Source: an uncultured Lachnospiraceae bacterium (lineage in GTDB: Bacteria; Bacillota; Clostridia; Lachnospirales; Lachnospiraceae). Taken from it: 39,516 nt of DNA. The DNA is taken from contig CAJUGG010000085.1 of NCBI GenBank assembly GCA_910585995.1, positions 1-39,516 of the forward strand, written 5' to 3'. A program made the translations under genes and the position numbers. Positions 15,349-23,369 of this stretch are shown one piece after another; position 1 is the stretch's first letter, and every line of letters begins with the position of its first letter. A model generated the notes under the pieces. The model was not told where the DNA came from. It ran no database searches and saw nothing but the letters and a program-made list of their open reading frames with translations.

Positions 15349-17077
15349 AAAGCTGGCGGCTTATATCGGGGAATACCGAAAAGATACCATCCTGACCCCG
15401 GCAAGCGTGATTTTGGAAGTGCTTTTGGAAGTGCTGTTGCCAGTCCTTATGGCTTCTGTGATTGACCATGGGGTGGAAGCCGGAAATATGAACTATGTGA
15501 TCTGGATGGGTGTTGTGATGCTGGTTGTGGCGATGCTCTCACTGTTGGCGGGCACGATGTCCGGTGTCTTTGCGGCGAGGGCTTCTATGGGATTTGGACG
15601 GAATCTGAGAAAAGCGATGTATGACAATATTCAGAATTTTGCATTTCGGAATATCGACCATTTTTCTACTGCAGGTCTGGTGACTCGTATGACAACGGAT
15701 GTGACCAATGTGCAGAATGCATTTCAGATGCTGATACGGATGTTTGTACGTGCGCCGATTATGATGGTCTCTGCGCTGTGTATGTGTGTGTCTATCAGCC
15801 CAAGGCTGTCCTTGATCTTTCTGGTCGCACTGGTGTTCTTGGGATGCGTTATAGGGTTGATTATTACACGTGCTTTTCCGATCTTCGACGAGTTGTTCCG
15901 GGGTTATGACCGGTTAAATGCCAGTGTGCAGGAGAATCTGACAGGGATTCGGGTGGTCAAAGCCTATGTAAGAGAAGATTACGAAAATGAAAAATTCTGC
16001 AAGGCCACACAGAATCTAAAGGAGCTGAATGTCCATGCAGAGCGTCTGGTGGTAATGAACCAGCCCGTGATGCAGTTTACCGTCTACAGTTGTATTATGT
16101 TAATCTCCTGGTTTGGGGCAAAGATGATTGTGTTAGATGGGAGTATGACTACGGGGCAGTTGATGAGTCTGTTTACTTATACCATGCAGATCCTGATGAG
16201 CCTTATGATGATCTCCATGGTCTTTGTGATGGTGACGATGGCGCGTTCGTCTGCAGAGCGTATCTCGGAAGTGCTAGAGGAAAAGAGTACGCTGACCAAT
16301 CCGCAGCATCCAATGATGCAAGTGAACGATGGTTCGATTGTGTTTGACCATGTGAACTTCTCCTATAGCGACGACAAGGAAAAATGTGTGCTTCGGGATA
16401 TCAATCTGAAGATACAGGCCGGAGAGACCATCGGGATTATCGGGGGAACCGGAAGTTCCAAATCCACACTGGTACAGTTGATCCCGCGTCTGTATGATGT
16501 GCTGGATGGTTCTGTACAGGTGGGCGGCAGGGATGTGCGGGAGTACGATATCGAGACTCTTAGAAATGAGGTGTCGATGGTACTTCAGAAAAATGTGCTG
16601 TTCTCTGGGACGATTCTGGAAAATCTGCGCTGGGGCAATAAAGAAGCCTCAGAAGAAGAATGTCAACATGCCTGTCAATTGGCACAGGCCCATGAATTTA
16701 TCGAAAAGATGCCCAAAGGGTATCACACCTACATTGAGCAGGGCGGAACCAATGTGTCCGGAGGACAGAAGCAGAGGCTATGTATTGCTCGTGCCCTCTT
16801 AAAAAAGCCTAAGATCTTGATTCTGGATGATTCCACCAGTGCTGTGGACACCAAGACGGACTCTCTGATTCGAAAAGCGTTTGCAGAGGAGATCCCGGAT
16901 ACCACCAAGCTGATCATCGCTCAGAGAATCTCTTCTGTGCAGGATGCAGATCGGATCCTGGTACTGGATCAAGGTGAGATCGTAGGCTTTGGGACTCACG
17001 AAGAATTGTTAAAAGACAATGAGATCTACCGGGACATCTATGAATTACAGCAGAAAGGAGCGGGTAAAGATGAGTAA
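15341..17077 (+). CDS. Heterodimeric ABC exporter half, degenerate-site subunit
   Basis: The 578-residue protein has six membrane helices (about residues 15-300) fused to an ATPase domain. Walker A reads GGTGSSKST (about 368-376), signature VSGGQKQR, and Walker B ILILDDSTSAVD, with Asp in place of the catalytic Glu. That substitution is typical of one subunit of BmrCD/LmrCD-type heterodimeric multidrug exporters. The partner with canonical Glu is encoded next, overlapping by 8 bases. GGAGGAGA lies ahead of ATG 15341. Control by the MarR protein upstream suggests export of a toxic compound. Confidence 0.94.
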   Translation: MIKKLAAYIGEYRKDTILTPASVILEVLLEVLLPVLMASVIDHGVEAGNMNYVIWMGVVMLVVAMLSLLAGTMSGVFAARASMGFGRNLRKAMYDNIQNFAFRNIDHFSTAGLVTRMTTDVTNVQNAFQMLIRMFVRAPIMMVSALCMCVSISPRLSLIFLVALVFLGCVIGLIITRAFPIFDELFRGYDRLNASVQENLTGIRVVKAYVREDYENEKFCKATQNLKELNVHAERLVVMNQPVMQFTVYSCIMLISWFGAKMIVLDGSMTTGQLMSLFTYTMQILMSLMMISMVFVMVTMARSSAERISEVLEEKSTLTNPQHPMMQVNDGSIVFDHVNFSYSDDKEKCVLRDINLKIQAGETIGIIGGTGSSKSTLVQLIPRLYDVLDGSVQVGGRDVREYDIETLRNEVSMVLQKNVLFSGTILENLRWGNKEASEEECQHACQLAQAHEFIEKMPKGYHTYIEQGGTNVSGGQKQRLCIARALLKKPKILILDDSTSAVDTKTDSLIRKAFAEEIPDTTKLIIAQRISSVQDADRILVLDQGEIVGFGTHEELLKDNEIYRDIYELQQKGAGKDE

Positions 17078-18986
17078 TCCAAAGACAAACAAAGGCCCAG
17101 GCAGGATGCATGGTGGCCGGGGGAGTAAAAATCCTGGCAAGACCCTGAAGCGTCTGCTGGGTTATCTATGGAAAGATTATAAAGTTCACTGTGTAGTGGT
17201 GATCATCAGCATTGCCATCAGTTCTTTGACTGCTGTGATGGGCAATCTGTTTTTGCAGAGGCTGATCGATGATTATATCCTGCCCTTTTTAGGAGAGAGC
17301 AATCCTAGTTTTACACCGCTTCTGCACGCACTTTTTGTGATGGCAGGTATCTATTATACGGGTACTGTGGCGACGTTTCTCTATGCACGGATCATGATCA
17401 GTGTCACACAGGGAGTCTTAAAGAAGATCCGGGATGAGATGTTTCTCCATATGGAAAAGCTTCCGATCAAATATTTTGACACTCATGCCCATGGCGATAT
17501 TATGAGCTGCTACACCAATGACACAGATACACTGCGTCAGATGATTAGTCAGAGTATCCCGCAGATGATGAGTTCTTCGATCACCATTGTCAGCACCTTT
17601 ATCTCGATGTTGGTCTTAAGCGTGCCACTGACTTTTTTAATCATCCTGATGGTGCTGGTGATGGTCCGGGCAGTGCGGTTTATCGGCGGACGAAGCGGGA
17701 TGTATTTTATCCAGCAGCAAAAGTCGCTAGGAGCGCTGAACGGCTATATCGAGGAGATGATGGAAGGACAGAAGGTAGTCAAGGTCTTCTGTCATGAGGA
17801 AGAATCCAAAGAAAAATTTTATAAGCTCAATGATGAATTGTTTGAGAGTGCGAAAAATGCCAATACGTTTGCCAATATCCTGATGCCGGTGATGGCCAAT
17901 CTGGGAAATATCAACTATGTGCTGACTTTGGCGGTTGGTTCGCTCCTCGCGATCAATGGAATCGGTCATCTGACACTGGGCGCGCTGGCATCCTTTTTGC
18001 AGCTTACGAGAAGTTTCAATATGCCGATTACACAGGTGTCGCAGCAGTTTAATTCCATCATAATGGCATTGGCAGGGGCCGAACGTATATTCGATCTGCT
18101 GGATGAGCCGGAGGAAGTGGACAATGGCTATGTGACATTGGTTCATGTGACAGAAGAGGCAGACGGCACGCTGAAAGAATCTGAAAAACGGACAGGTATC
18201 TGGGCGTGGAAGCATCCACATAAGGCAGAAGGTACGATTACTTATCAGAAGCTTCAGGGAGATGTGATTCTGGATGGCGTGGATTTTGGCTATGATGATG
18301 AGAAGATCGTCCTGCATGATGTCAAGATGTATGCTAATCCAGGACAGAAGATTGCCTTTGTAGGTGCTACAGGCGCCGGCAAGACGACGATTACCAATCT
18401 GATCAATCGGTTTTATGATATCCAGGATGGCAAGATCCGCTATGACGGCATCAACATCAATAAGATTAAGAAGCCGGACCTGCGCAGATCGCTGGGGATT
18501 GTGCTGCAGGATACCCATCTGTTCACCGGAACCATTGCCGACAATATCCGTTATGGTAAGTTAGATGCCACAGACGAAGAGGTGATTGCAGCCGCCAAAC
18601 TGGCCAATGCGCATTATTTTATCACCAAACTGCCCCAGGGCTATGATACGATGTTAAGCGCGGACGGCACCAGTCTGTCTCAGGGAGAGCGGCAGCTTTT
18701 GGCCATCGCCCGTGCAGCCATTGCAGATCCGCCGGTGCTGATTCTCGATGAAGCGACTTCGAGTATCGACACCAGGACAGAGACCATCGTACAAAATGGG
18801 ATGGACCGCTTGATGAAAGGAAGAACCGTCTTTGTGATCGCTCACCGGCTGTCCACCATAAAAAATTCAGACGTGATTATGGTGTTGGAACAGGGAAGGA
18901 TCATCGAGCGCGGAGACCATGAGTCTCTGCTTGCAGAACGGGGAAAATATTATCAGTTATACACAGGAGCTTTTGAACTGTCATGA
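17070..18986 (+). CDS. Heterodimeric ABC exporter half, catalytic subunit
   Basis: The 638-residue partner has a Gly/Lys-rich N-terminal extension (MSNPKTNKGPGRMHGGRG), six membrane helices and an ATPase domain. Walker A is GATGAGKTT (about 431-439), Walker B LILDEATSSID with the catalytic Glu, and a switch His in VIAHRLSTI. The signature is SLSQGERQ, with Gln at the usual second Gly. The insert around residues 350-400 (EEVDNGYVTLVHVTEEADG) is common in the larger subunit of such pairs. ATG 17070 has AAAGGAG upstream; the frame extends earlier but overlaps the previous gene more deeply. The next gene starts in the ATGA overlap at 18983. Confidence 0.94.
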   Translation: MSNPKTNKGPGRMHGGRGSKNPGKTLKRLLGYLWKDYKVHCVVVIISIAISSLTAVMGNLFLQRLIDDYILPFLGESNPSFTPLLHALFVMAGIYYTGTVATFLYARIMISVTQGVLKKIRDEMFLHMEKLPIKYFDTHAHGDIMSCYTNDTDTLRQMISQSIPQMMSSSITIVSTFISMLVLSVPLTFLIILMVLVMVRAVRFIGGRSGMYFIQQQKSLGALNGYIEEMMEGQKVVKVFCHEEESKEKFYKLNDELFESAKNANTFANILMPVMANLGNINYVLTLAVGSLLAINGIGHLTLGALASFLQLTRSFNMPITQVSQQFNSIIMALAGAERIFDLLDEPEEVDNGYVTLVHVTEEADGTLKESEKRTGIWAWKHPHKAEGTITYQKLQGDVILDGVDFGYDDEKIVLHDVKMYANPGQKIAFVGATGAGKTTITNLINRFYDIQDGKIRYDGININKIKKPDLRRSLGIVLQDTHLFTGTIADNIRYGKLDATDEEVIAAAKLANAHYFITKLPQGYDTMLSADGTSLSQGERQLLAIARAAIADPPVLILDEATSSIDTRTETIVQNGMDRLMKGRTVFVIAHRLSTIKNSDVIMVLEQGRIIERGDHESLLAERGKYYQLYTGAFELS

Positions 18987-19654
18987 GAAATGTAATCTTA
19001 TTTGATATGGACGGAACCTTGTTAGATACCTTAGAAGACCTGTATCACAGTACCAATGCGGCGCTTACCCAGTATGGATTTCCCACAAGGACGATGGAGG
19101 AAGTCCGGCGGTTTGTAGGCAACGGTGCACGCAATCTGATGCGCCGCGCCGTACCGGGAGGGGAAGAAAATGAGCATTTTGAAGACTGTATCCAGGCTTT
19201 TAAGGTCCATTATGGGGTACATCTGAATGACCATACAGGGCCATATCCAGGTATCATGACACTGTTGCGGACGTTATCGGAAAGAGGATATGCGATGGGC
19301 GTAGTGTCCAACAAACCGGATTTTGCCGTTAAGGATCTGGCAGAACGTATGTTTGCAGATTTGCTTGGGGTAGCCATTGGTGAATCCGATCAAATCCGCA
19401 GAAAACCGGCTCCGGATACGGTGGAGCAGGCAGCAAAGGTCCTGGGAGTATCTTTAGAGGAGTGTATCTATGTGGGAGACTCTGAAGTGGATATCGAGAC
19501 GGCAAAAAATTGTGGGATTCCTTGTGTATCGGTGTCCTGGGGATTTCGGGAGAGGAAACTTCTAGAGGATCTGGGGGCAGTCTGGATTGCAGATGATACC
19601 AAAGAATTGCTGGAGATACTAACGAGAGAGGAAAGATGGACGAATGAAAAATAA
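18983..19654 (+). CDS. HAD hydrolase, phosphoglycolate phosphatase-like
   Basis: The 223-residue protein has the nucleophile motif LFDMDGTLLDT (residues 5-15), VVSNKPDF for motif II, Lys in IRRKPAPDTV for motif III, and YVGDSEVDIETAKNCG for motif IV. This is the Gph/PpaX pattern with a small alpha cap. Likely roles are removing phosphoglycolate or pyrophosphate or a related house-cleaning job. Its ATG overlaps the stop of the ABC gene (ATGA), and it overlaps the EamA gene by 11 bases, so it is part of the MarR operon, perhaps only as a passenger. Confidence 0.9.
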   Translation: MRNVILFDMDGTLLDTLEDLYHSTNAALTQYGFPTRTMEEVRRFVGNGARNLMRRAVPGGEENEHFEDCIQAFKVHYGVHLNDHTGPYPGIMTLLRTLSERGYAMGVVSNKPDFAVKDLAERMFADLLGVAIGESDQIRRKPAPDTVEQAAKVLGVSLEECIYVGDSEVDIETAKNCGIPCVSVSWGFRERKLLEDLGAVWIADDTKELLEILTREERWTNEK

Positions 19655-20531
19655 TATCCTGCTGCTTTTGACAGCCCTGATCTGGGGCTGTGCATTTGTG
19701 GCACAGAGTGTGGGTATGGACTATGTGGGACCTTTTACGTTTAATGCGGTACGGTGCCTGATCGGAAGTGTGGTATTGCTGCCCGTGATTGGTCTGATGG
19801 ATCGATGGAAGAAAAAAAGCGGGGTAAGTGAGGCGCAGATTAGGAAGGAGAGAGGGGATACCAAGACCCTGGTGACGGGAGGAATCTGCTGCGGGGTAGT
19901 GCTGGCGGTGGCCAGCAGCCTGCAGCAGTTTGGGATCTTGTTTACCACGGTGGGAAAAGCGGGATTTATTACAGCGATGTATATTGTGCTGGTGCCGATT
20001 CTGGGGATTTTCCTGGGGCGGAAGATACGCCCTCTGATCCTGTTATGCGTGGTGATTGCGGTGACAGGGCTTTATTTTTTGTGTATGACGGAAAAACTGT
20101 CCTTGGGAATCGGGGATTTGTTTGTGCTGATCTGTGCGCTGGTATTTTCGATTCATATCCTGGTGATCGATCATTTTTCGCCGTTGGTGGATGGGGTGCG
20201 GATGTCAGCGATCCAGTTTTTGACGGCAGGGGTGGTCTGTGGGGTTCCTATGTTATTATTTGAAAGGCCACAGATCATGGATATCCTGGCGGCTTGGATG
20301 CCGGTTGCGTATGCGGGGGTGATGTCCTGCGGGGTGGCTTATACGCTGCAGATTCTGGGGCAGAAGAATGCAGATCCGACAGTGGCGTCGCTTTTATTGA
20401 GCCTGGAGTCGGTGTTTTCGGTACTGGCAGGATGGGTGATTTTGGGACAGAGGCTGAGCGGGAAAGAATTGTTTGGGTGTGGGCTGATGTTTTTGGCGAT
20501 TGTGTTGGCGCAGATGCCGCAGAAAAAATGA
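19644..20531 (+). CDS. EamA/DMT-family transporter
   Basis: The 295-residue protein has about ten hydrophobic helices in two repeats of five. Typical features are the opening LLLLTALIWGCAFVAQSVG, GPFTFNAVRCLIGS, TAMYIVLVPILG and, in the second half, GVAYTLQILGQKNADPTVA, LLLSLESVFSVLAGW and LFGCGLMFLAIVLAQ. DMT proteins export metabolites or amino acids, but the substrate is unknown. It ends the MarR operon. The final 150 bases are G-rich, and the palindromic element starts 9 bases after the stop codon. Confidence 0.93.
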   Translation: MKNNILLLLTALIWGCAFVAQSVGMDYVGPFTFNAVRCLIGSVVLLPVIGLMDRWKKKSGVSEAQIRKERGDTKTLVTGGICCGVVLAVASSLQQFGILFTTVGKAGFITAMYIVLVPILGIFLGRKIRPLILLCVVIAVTGLYFLCMTEKLSLGIGDLFVLICALVFSIHILVIDHFSPLVDGVRMSAIQFLTAGVVCGVPMLLFERPQIMDILAAWMPVAYAGVMSCGVAYTLQILGQKNADPTVASLLLSLESVFSVLAGWVILGQRLSGKELFGCGLMFLAIVLAQMPQKK

Positions 20532-20539
20532 AGGGGGAC

Positions 20540-20778
20540 GGGTGAGCCGCACAATGCCGCTTAGAGGGCGTTGCAAAATGGGGCGCCCTGACTTACACAA
20601 ATGTCTGCATAGAGTGTATCGGACAGTCTGGCTATTTTGTGCGCCATATTCGGACACGAGTGTCCGCCTCTGGCGTACAAAATAACCAGACTGTCCGCTC
20701 CAATCTACACAGCACTATTTGTGCAAATCAGGACGCCCTATTTTGCCGCCCTCTAAGCGGCATTGCGCGGCTCACCCT
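20540..20778 (+). repeat. Long palindromic element, copy C
   Basis: Outer arms 20540-20595 and 20721-20778 pair almost throughout, for example GGGTGAGCCGC with GCGGCTCACCCT. The conserved loop strands are GCATAGAGTGTATCGG (20607-20622) and CTCCAATCTACACAGCACT (20698-20716), bounded by ACAAAT/ATTTGT and CGGACAG/CTGTCCG. The inner stem (20627-20690) pairs TCTGG, TATTTTGT and CGCCA with TGGCG, ACAAAATA and CCAGA and closes on CGGACAC/GTGTCCG. It starts 9 bases after the EamA gene and follows its direction. The rest of the 465-base gap is described in the next entry. Confidence 0.9.
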
Positions 20779-20914
20779 AGGGTTGGAAGGCGGGGAGAAC
20801 TGCGGAGATTAGGTAGGGGAGGGTGATACCAGATTGTATATGCAAATTAGGAGACTCCATTTTGCCGCCTTCTAAGCGACATTGCGCGGCTCACCCTGGT
20901 TGGAAGGCAGGGAG
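20721..20914 (+). repeat. Direct duplication of copy C's right arm
   Basis: The segment 20840-20914 repeats 20721-20796 with scattered changes. Both read TGCAAAT, then TTTTGCCGCC, TAAGCG, CATTGCGCGGCTCACCCT and GGTTGGAAGGC. The second copy lacks the left arm and the conserved loop. The stretch 20915-20983 is G-rich with no clear feature before the ribosome binding site of the next gene. Confidence 0.85.
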
Positions 20915-20996
20915 GTTAGTGGGTTAGGGGTGATGCAAGTTTGATGCGGGGAGGGGGTAGAGTGTAGGGAAGGAGAGAGGATTGGAGGAGGATGTA

Positions 20997-23012
20997 ATGA
21001 GAGGACAGAGGTTGTTGGGATGGATGAGAGGGATTGGGGGAATGACGGGATGGGGAAAGGGATTGGCGGTTGTGTTTCTTTTGGCTGGGCTGTGTGTTGT
21101 GGGGTGGGAGTGGTATTTGGAGGGGTATGATCCGTTGTATGAGTCGATAGAGGAGGACCCTTGTTATCAGGATGGGGTGTTTTTGATTTATGAAAAGGAG
21201 GATTATGCGCGGTTTGTCGGGTATGTGAACCGGGCGTATAAGGAAGCAGCGGCTAGTCTTGAGGCTACGGCTGTGGATGCGGCTTTGATGGCGGATATTG
21301 ATCTGTCGGAGGCGAGATATGGGACGGTGAAAGAGCTGCCGTTTTTAAAGTATCGGATTGTAAAATATCGCAATGCTGATGGGCATCCGTATATTCGTCA
21401 GGCAATTTTGGACTATGCGGGGACTTTTGAGGGGAATGGGCATACGATTACTTGGTTTGAGGATGGAGGAAATGGGATGTTTGTCTCGCTGGAAAGAGAG
21501 GCGGTCGTCCGTAATCTGACGCTGGATGCGAAGCAGCTTACTTGGGGGATTGAGGAGTATGGGGTTGGGATGTTCTGCGCGATGAATTATGGTACGATAG
21601 AACATTGTCAGACGAAGGGCAATCTGACGGGAACCGATTGTTATACGGGTGCTTTTGCGGGGATCAACCGTGGGACGATACAAGATTGCAGGAATTATGC
21701 TATGGTTAGCTTGGCAGAGACTGGAGATTATGGGGCAGGGGGGATTGCTGGTCTTAGTAAATGTAAAGTGCTGGAGGGAGAGAGTGAAGAGGACCCAATC
21801 GTTCCGGTGATTGAGGATTGCGTCAACTATGGTACCATCACTGCGCCCTGGAAAGCCGGAGGGATCTGTGCCAGGAATGATTGCGCCAATATCTATGACT
21901 GCGGAAATGAGGGTGCTGTGACGGTTCAACATCAGAGGGGTTATATCTACCCGGAAGAACCGGAGTGGTATGAGTGTGCTATGGCGGCTGGGATCTGCGG
22001 GGATATGGGCTGGAATGAGATCCTGAACTGCTATAACACGGGTAAGATCTCGATCTTAGAAGAAGGAGAAGAAGCCACCTATGCTATTGCTGGCAACACT
22101 CTCTTTTGGATCAATACTGTCCAAAACTGCGTCACCCTCCCGGACACCGCTATCGGCCATATGCGCCATGAGAGCGTGATGGAACTCAATGAAGAAGAAC
22201 TGATGTTCTGGAAAGGACACAAAGAAGAAGTCCCCTACGTGGCCAACAACTGGAGATTTGACTTAGAAGAAGCCCAAAAAAAACTCCCTATCCGTCCCTT
22301 AGATCTGACCGAGTCCCCTTTAACCAAAGATCAGGAGGACAGGTGGCTGTGTGAAGACTTCTATCTAAAAGCTCCTCAAGGCTACACCCTCAAAGAAGTT
22401 TCCCCCTACGCCCTTTGCCTGGAAAAAAAGATCTCCTCTCCCCAGGAACATCCCTGCCAGGTCTGGCTGATGCGTTTAGAAGACAATGAGATCCGCCTCT
22501 GTGACTCTCCCGACAAAGACGCTGTCCACGAAGCCTGGCTAAGTCTCTCAGGCGCTCACTGGCTGCACCCCTCCCACAGCTATGCCGATGACTGTCACTT
22601 CACCCACAGCTCTTCTCCCCTCAAACGCTTAGACTCCTACCCATACCTCCTCCACTACCGCGATGATTACCTGGCCTTCGCCGCCGTCCGCGAAGCAGGC
22701 GGCATGGTAGACAACATCGTAGCTCTCCCCCTCTCAAATGACTACACCGCCAACTACCTCCTCCTCTTCACCACCCAAGACAACAACTACCGCCCCTCCC
22801 TGTCCTTTGCCGAAGAAGTCCTAGAAAACTTCATCCCCCTCCCCGCCCACCTGACCATCGCCTCCGGCGATACCTTAAGCGCCCTCGCCAAAACCTACAC
22901 TGGCACTCCCTCCCGCTACCCAGAGTTAGCCGCCTACAACCACTTAGAAAACCCCAACACCCTCTCCATCGGCCAGCCCCTAGTCCTCCCTCCCGAATGG
23001 CTCACATACTAA
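20997..23012 (+). CDS. Membrane-anchored GLUG-like repeat protein with C-terminal LysM domain
   Basis: The 671-residue product has a short basic N-terminus, one membrane anchor (GLAVVFLLAGLCVVGW, about 22-37) and then an extracellular part. Residues about 130-380 contain repeated turns of the GLUG-like type (GMFCAMNYGTIEHCQ, GAFAGINRGTIQDCRNY, GGIAGLSK, GGICARNDCANIYDC, CYNTGKIS), which suggests a beta-helix. The C-terminus is a LysM domain (SGDTLSALAKTY ... LAAYNHL ... LSIGQPLVLP), a peptidoglycan-binding module. ATG 20997 has GGAGGAGG upstream; a TTG at 20982 is less likely. Base use reverses within the gene: 21001-21060 has 32 G and 2 C, and 22741-22800 has 3 G and 32 C. The substrate or partner is unknown. 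Confidence 0.85.
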   Translation: MRGQRLLGWMRGIGGMTGWGKGLAVVFLLAGLCVVGWEWYLEGYDPLYESIEEDPCYQDGVFLIYEKEDYARFVGYVNRAYKEAAASLEATAVDAALMADIDLSEARYGTVKELPFLKYRIVKYRNADGHPYIRQAILDYAGTFEGNGHTITWFEDGGNGMFVSLEREAVVRNLTLDAKQLTWGIEEYGVGMFCAMNYGTIEHCQTKGNLTGTDCYTGAFAGINRGTIQDCRNYAMVSLAETGDYGAGGIAGLSKCKVLEGESEEDPIVPVIEDCVNYGTITAPWKAGGICARNDCANIYDCGNEGAVTVQHQRGYIYPEEPEWYECAMAAGICGDMGWNEILNCYNTGKISILEEGEEATYAIAGNTLFWINTVQNCVTLPDTAIGHMRHESVMELNEEELMFWKGHKEEVPYVANNWRFDLEEAQKKLPIRPLDLTESPLTKDQEDRWLCEDFYLKAPQGYTLKEVSPYALCLEKKISSPQEHPCQVWLMRLEDNEIRLCDSPDKDAVHEAWLSLSGAHWLHPSHSYADDCHFTHSSSPLKRLDSYPYLLHYRDDYLAFAAVREAGGMVDNIVALPLSNDYTANYLLLFTTQDNNYRPSLSFAEEVLENFIPLPAHLTIASGDTLSALAKTYTGTPSRYPELAAYNHLENPNTLSIGQPLVLPPEWLTY

Positions 23013-23061
23013 CCCTCTCGTCTTAACTTTTCTATCTTCCCTCTCCCGTCTTAGAATCCCA

Positions 23062-23365
23062 GGAGCAGCCGCCTTGAGAGGTGTCCGCTTCTTGGTCCAC
23101 TATCGGCATAGAATGTATCGGGGCTGCCGCAAAACGGGGCCTGGCTTGTACAAATAGTGCTGTGTAGATTGGAGCGGACAGTCGCTTGATTTTGTCCGTC
23201 TCATTCGGACACTAAAGTGTCCGAATGAGGCGAACAAAATCGAGTGAATGTCCGATACATTCTATGCAGACATTTGTCGAGCCAAGCCCCGTTTTGCGGC
23301 AGCCCCGATACATTCTATGCCGACAGCGGACCGAGAAGCCGGGCACCTCTCAAGGCGGCTGCTCC
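23062..23365 (-). repeat. Long composite palindromic element, copy D
   Basis: This 304-base palindrome fills the gap between two convergent genes. The outermost arms pair perfectly over 22 bases (23062-23083 with 23344-23365). Next is a 36-base perfect stem (23105-23140 with 23286-23321) that carries the 16-mer on both arms: GCATAGAATGTATCGG at 23106-23121 and its complement at 23305-23320. Inside lies a normal minus-strand copy: GCATAGAATGTATCGG as complement at 23252-23267, the complement of CTCCAATCTACACAGCACT at 23156-23174, and an inner stem around GGACACT/AGTGTCC. On the minus strand it starts 5 bases after the glnN stop. It looks like one element nested in a second, decayed one. Confidence 0.9.
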
Positions 23366-23369
23366 GTCG

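Noticed and set aside
20997..23012. Replication terminus or origin as the cause of the skew flip
   Set aside because: The G-rich bias comes and goes several times (near 11 kb, 21 kb and 35 kb) and tracks element orientation, whereas a replication switch would give one lasting change.
23062..23365. Insertion sequence or transposon with its own gene
   Set aside because: No reading frame inside any copy resembles a transposase; frames in the elements are by-products of the palindrome.
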